NCBI GenBank assembly: GCA_021205485.1
Contig: JAJPXK010000113.1
Span: 1 to 10,099, forward strand
Direction: 5' to 3'
Length of the DNA stretch: 10,099 nucleotides
Origin: Clostridia bacterium
GTDB taxonomy: Bacteria > Bacillota > Clostridia > Christensenellales > Borkfalkiaceae
A program made the translations under genes and the position numbers. Below are positions 7,227 to 10,099 of this stretch, piece after piece. The stretch's first letter is position 1; each line of letters opens with the position of its first letter. The notes beneath the pieces are model-generated. The model worked only from the letters and a program-made list of their open reading frames with translations. It was not told the origin of the DNA and did no database searches.

Positions 7227-7766
7227 GTGCTGGTGATTAACATCCCGTCTATCGAGAAATGGGATGAAAAGAGAAGTGTATTTGTGCATACAAAAGGATG
7301 CTCTATCCAATTAGAGCACTCACTTGTGTCAATTTCAAAATGGGAATCAAGATGGAACCAACCATTCTTGACCAAGAAAGAAAAAACGCCCGAGCAGATA
7401 CTAGACTATATCAAGTGTATGTCAATTACTCAAAACATTAGCGATACAGTTTACAATGACATTCCGGCTAATGAGCTTAACAAAATAATAGATTATATTA
7501 GTGCGCCTATGACAGCTACTGTATTCTCTGATACAAAAGTAGCAGGAAGGAATGAAACAATAACATCAGAAGTCATTTATTATTGGATGGTTACTCTTAA
7601 TATTCCGTTTGAATGTCAAAAATGGCATTTAAATCGTTTGCTGACACTCATAAGAGTCTGCAATATTAAGAATCAGCCTAAAAAGAAAATTAAAACTAAT
7701 GAATTGATTAATAGAAATGCACAGCTAAATGCTGCTCGTAGACAGAGATTAAATACGAGGGGGTAA
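7227..7766 (+). CDS. Putative second tail assembly chaperone component, function unproven
   Basis: The 179-residue product starts at GTG 7227, with AAAGGGG at 7212-7218 as its likely ribosome binding site; no closer ATG fits the conserved N-terminus. Distinctive segments are LEHSLVSISKWESRW (29-43), IKCMSITQN (62-70), SAPMTATVFSD (92-102) and FECQKWHLNRLLTLIRVC (128-145). The last 30 residues are strongly basic. I recognise the family as a conserved phage protein placed between the gpG-like chaperone and the tape measure gene, so a lambda T-like role is plausible. No enzyme motif is seen. It reads in the same frame as the upstream gene, separated by one TAA. Confidence 0.72.
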   Translation: MLVINIPSIEKWDEKRSVFVHTKGCSIQLEHSLVSISKWESRWNQPFLTKKEKTPEQILDYIKCMSITQNISDTVYNDIPANELNKIIDYISAPMTATVFSDTKVAGRNETITSEVIYYWMVTLNIPFECQKWHLNRLLTLIRVCNIKNQPKKKIKTNELINRNAQLNAARRQRLNTRG

Positions 7767-7776
7767 ATAAAAGGAT

Positions 7777-8118
7777 ATGTCAATTGACTTTTTAAGTATA
7801 GCACTTCTTGTAATTTCAGTTCTTACAGGTTTAGCCGTTGAGGGAATCAAAAAAGTACTGGATAAAACAAGCATTAAGTGCTCATCTAACGTCATAGCAG
7901 CCATATCATCTATAGTCGTCTCCATCGCTTCAAGTATCGTTTATTTAATCGTAACTGACACTGCTGTGTCATTGGCAGTGATTGTTGAAATTATAGCATT
8001 AGTCATTCTAAGTTTTTTGGTTTCAACAGTTGGATACGACAAAGTAATGCAAACATTGAAACAGCTCATGACTTATAAAGATGATTCGGAAGATAACTCT
8101 GATAGTAATGAAGAATAA
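7777..8118 (+). CDS. Small three-helix membrane protein, holin-like topology
   Basis: The 113-residue product has three hydrophobic segments, about residues 4-22, 38-59 and 63-84, with a Lys-rich loop (EGIKKVLDKTSIK) after the first. The C-terminal tail (about 100-113) is acidic (KDDSEDNSDSNEE). Three helices in about 110 residues is also the layout of class I holins, but those usually have a basic tail and sit beside an endolysin gene, which is not seen here. Its place between chaperone and tape measure genes suggests a role in tail assembly or DNA entry instead. The start site is weak: AAGGAT at 7771-7776 abuts the ATG, and the next purine block is GAGGGGG at 7757-7763, so reinitiation after the upstream gene is possible. 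Confidence 0.75.
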   Translation: MSIDFLSIALLVISVLTGLAVEGIKKVLDKTSIKCSSNVIAAISSIVVSIASSIVYLIVTDTAVSLAVIVEIIALVILSFLVSTVGYDKVMQTLKQLMTYKDDSEDNSDSNEE

Positions 8119-8133
8119 ATTTTGGAGCATTAA

Positions 8134-8511
8134 ATGATTAGTATTATACAGAAGGGCAGCTTTTCCAAGGTTATTGCCTATTTTAAAAAGCTTAAGCAAG
8201 GTATTTCTGATTCAACATTTAAGAAGTATGGAGAAAAAGGAATAGCTGCTCTTACTGTAGCTACTCCAAAAGATACGGGGTTAACATCAAAATCGTGGAG
8301 CTATCAGATAGAAAAGACAAAAACATCGGTAACATTGTCATTTTACAATGCAAATATTCAAAATGGAGTTCCGATTGCAATAATAATACAATATGGTCAT
8401 TCTACTGGAAATGGTTACTGGGTGGAGGGGGTTGATTATATCAATCCCGCCCTTAGACCGGTTTTTAACGGTTTGGCAGAAGAATTATGGGAGGAGGTAA
8501 AAGAAGTTTGA
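8134..8511 (+). CDS. HK97 gp10-like head-tail joining or tail completion protein
   Basis: The 125-residue product shows the family's core: TPKDTGLTSKSW at 44-55, the NGVPIAIIIQYGHSTGNG stretch at 77-94, and the ending VDYINPALRPVF at 100-111. These match the HK97 gp10-like family, whose members work at the head-tail interface. The spacing of the DTG motif, the IQYGH motif and the NPALRP motif and the total length are normal. GGAG at 8124-8127 precedes the ATG by 6 bases. The family is often encoded between capsid and tail tube genes; here it lies directly before the tape measure gene, whose TTG start overlaps its stop. Confidence 0.88.
   Translation: MISIIQKGSFSKVIAYFKKLKQGISDSTFKKYGEKGIAALTVATPKDTGLTSKSWSYQIEKTKTSVTLSFYNANIQNGVPIAIIIQYGHSTGNGYWVEGVDYINPALRPVFNGLAEELWEEVKEV
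8490..8510 (+). promoter_or_regulatory. Ribosome binding site deciding the TTG start of the tape measure gene
   Basis: GGGAGGAGGT at 8490-8499 ends 8 bases before TTG 8508-8510. No ATG, GTG or TTG with a comparable site lies nearby in this frame; the first in-frame ATG (8541) would lose 11 residues. The TTG shares two bases with the upstream TGA stop (8509-8511), a typical coupling arrangement. Confidence 0.75.
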
Positions 8512-10099
8512 GCAAAGAAATTGATGAAAAAGTAGTCGAGATGCGATTCGACAATGATCAATTCGAAAAAAATGTCCAGACAAGTTTATCGAGTCTCGAA
8601 AAATTAAAAAGCGGATTAAATTTTAATGGGGCAGCTAAAGGACTTGACGAGATAAGTTCATCTGTCGAAGATACATCTAGTGTGATGTCCACCTTAACAA
8701 ATGGGGTTGAATCCGTTGGCAAAAAATTTTCAGCACTGGAAGTAGTTGCAGTTGCCGCTTTAGTAAACATTACAACTCAAGTTGTAAATACCGCTGAGCA
8801 GCTTTTTAAATCTTTGTCGCTAGACCAAATTACCGCTGGATTTACAAAGTATGAAGAAAAGACAACTGCAATGCAGACAATTATTAATGCTACTGGGTTG
8901 TCTTTGGAAGAAGTAAACGAACAGCTTGATAAGTTAAACTGGTTTACGGATGAAACGAGCTATAATTTCACTGATATGGTAAGCAACATAGGTAAGTTCA
9001 CTTCAATGGGCATTGATTTGGACACCTCTGTTACTGCGATGATGGGTATAGCTAACTGGGCTGCAGTTTCAGGGCAAGGAACCGAAGAAGCAAGTCGTGC
9101 GATGTATAACTTAGCACAGGCTATTGGTGTCGGTGCGGTTAAACTTACAGACTGGAAGTCAATCGAAAATGCGAATATGGCAACTCAAGAGTTCAAAGAG
9201 ATTGTCATAGAAACAGCAAAAGAATTAGGCACGCTTGACGAGGAAGCACAGACAACAAGCGGCACCTTAGTAGAATCGTCAAACTTTTCAAGTACTTTAT
9301 CTGAAGGCTGGTTTACAAGTGATGTTCTGCTTGCAGCCTTGGAAAAGTATGGTAACTATTCCGAAGAAGTTTATAAAGTTGTACAGGAAGAAGGTGTGAC
9401 TGCTGCTGAGGCAATGGAGCTGATAACCGATGATACGATGGAGCTCGGTGAAAAAGCATTCAAAGCAGCACAGGAAGCAAAAACTTTTACAGATGCAATC
9501 AATGCTACAAAAGATGCAGTAAGTACTGGTTGGATGAATACGTTCGAAATAATATTTGGTAACTACGAAGAAGCTAAAGTGTTATGGACGGATTTAGCCA
9601 ATGAATTGTACGATGTTTTTGCAAGTGGAGCGGAAGCAAGAAACGACTTATTATCTGAGTGGAAAGAATTAGGCGGACGTGATTTATTAGTCGATTCGTT
9701 TTTTAATGCATTAACAGCTTTGGAAAACGTCATAGCAACAGTTAAAGAAGCCTTTCGTGATATTTTTCCCGCTAAGACAGCAGAACAACTTTATAGCATG
9801 ACACAGTCGTTGTACAATTTTACTGAACGATTGGCTAATGCTGAAAAGCCTTTAGATACAATAAAACGTATACTTGAAGGCTTTTTTTCTGCTATTGATA
9901 TTGCCAAACAGTTTTTTAGTGCACTATTTAGGGCATTGTCGCCAGTATTTTCTATGCTTAAAAAGGTTACGGGAAATATTGTAGGTTGTACGACGTCACT
10001 TTCCGATTTCATTGTTGGGATTGATGAAACAATAAGGGAAACTCAGTTTTTTGATAATCTATTTGAAAAGATTGTAAATACAATTAAAAAGGTTGTCAC
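8508..10099 (+). CDS. Tape measure protein, N-terminal part (cut by right edge)
   Basis: The frame is open from TTG 8508 to the right edge, giving 530 residues with no stop. Residues about 20-70 are a helical, coiled-coil-like region. A hydrophobic stretch with LEVVAVAALVNITTQVV is at 77-93. The tape measure domain follows at about 104-235: SLDQITAGFTKYEEKTTAMQ, LNWFTDETSYNFTDMVSNIG, and AAVSGQGTEEASRAMYNLAQ then DWKSIENANM. Further helical segments run to the edge, with GWMNTFEIIFGNYEEAKVLW at 341-360. In the virion this protein fills the tail tube, sets its length and takes part in DNA injection. Full length is probably well over 700 residues, but the rest is outside the window. Confidence 0.92.
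   Translation, partial: MSKEIDEKVVEMRFDNDQFEKNVQTSLSSLEKLKSGLNFNGAAKGLDEISSSVEDTSSVMSTLTNGVESVGKKFSALEVVAVAALVNITTQVVNTAEQLFKSLSLDQITAGFTKYEEKTTAMQTIINATGLSLEEVNEQLDKLNWFTDETSYNFTDMVSNIGKFTSMGIDLDTSVTAMMGIANWAAVSGQGTEEASRAMYNLAQAIGVGAVKLTDWKSIENANMATQEFKEIVIETAKELGTLDEEAQTTSGTLVESSNFSSTLSEGWFTSDVLLAALEKYGNYSEEVYKVVQEEGVTAAEAMELITDDTMELGEKAFKAAQEAKTFTDAINATKDAVSTGWMNTFEIIFGNYEEAKVLWTDLANELYDVFASGAEARNDLLSEWKELGGRDLLVDSFFNALTALENVIATVKEAFRDIFPAKTAEQLYSMTQSLYNFTERLANAEKPLDTIKRILEGFFSAIDIAKQFFSALFRALSPVFSMLKKVTGNIVGCTTSLSDFIVGIDETIRETQFFDNLFEKIVNTIKKVV

Noticed and set aside
8558..10012. Minus-strand open frames opposite the tape measure gene
   Set aside because: They are short, have no recognisable content and lie inside a well-supported long plus-strand frame.
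1..10099. A defence, toxin-antitoxin, retron or other accessory cargo system hidden among the structural genes
   Set aside because: Every gene fits a head or tail role by sequence or position; no intergenic gap over about 70 bases exists to hold an extra element, and no repeats or RNA-like structures beyond one hairpin were seen.

Overview
The window is one continuous stretch of the late structural (head and tail) module of a long-tailed, siphovirus-like phage or prophage of the HK97 type. All genes are on the plus strand and tightly packed; most neighbours overlap or lie a few to about 30 bases apart. The DNA is AT-rich, Shine-Dalgarno sequences are strong and purine-rich (AAGGAG, GGAGG), GTG and TTG starts occur, and the proteins resemble those I know from phages of low-GC Bacillota (Clostridia and other gut Firmicutes). 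That points to a Bacillota host. No integrase, repressor, attachment site or host gene is visible, so free phage and prophage cannot be told apart.

Layout. Bases 3-191 are the 3' end of a gene cut by the left edge (by position possibly the small terminase subunit). Then come the large terminase subunit (200-1945), a small basic protein with the HGxxGQ-WG motif (1957-2445), the portal (2458-3702), and one gene fusing a prohead protease, a short scaffold-like segment and the major capsid protein (3695-5464). The head-tail joining genes follow (5496-5813 and 5803-6108), then the major tail tube protein (6124-6786). A hairpin (6803-6837) precedes two genes in the tail-assembly chaperone position (6855-7223 and 7227-7766), a three-helix membrane protein (7777-8118), an HK97 gp10-like protein (8134-8511), and the tape measure protein (8508 to beyond the right edge).

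How the genes work together. Terminase pumps DNA through the portal into a procapsid built from the major capsid protein. The fused protease should then cut away the scaffold segment. Connector proteins close the head. The chaperones load the tape measure protein, around which the tail tube polymerises.

The most interesting signal is inside the protease-capsid fusion gene. Two strong Shine-Dalgarno sequences, each 8 bases ahead of an in-frame start codon (ATG 4199, GTG 4358), sit at the two domain boundaries. They would let one gene make a full fusion, a scaffold-capsid protein and a capsid-only protein. No defence system, CRISPR array, RNA gene or insertion sequence was seen; no stretch over 300 bases lacks a gene.
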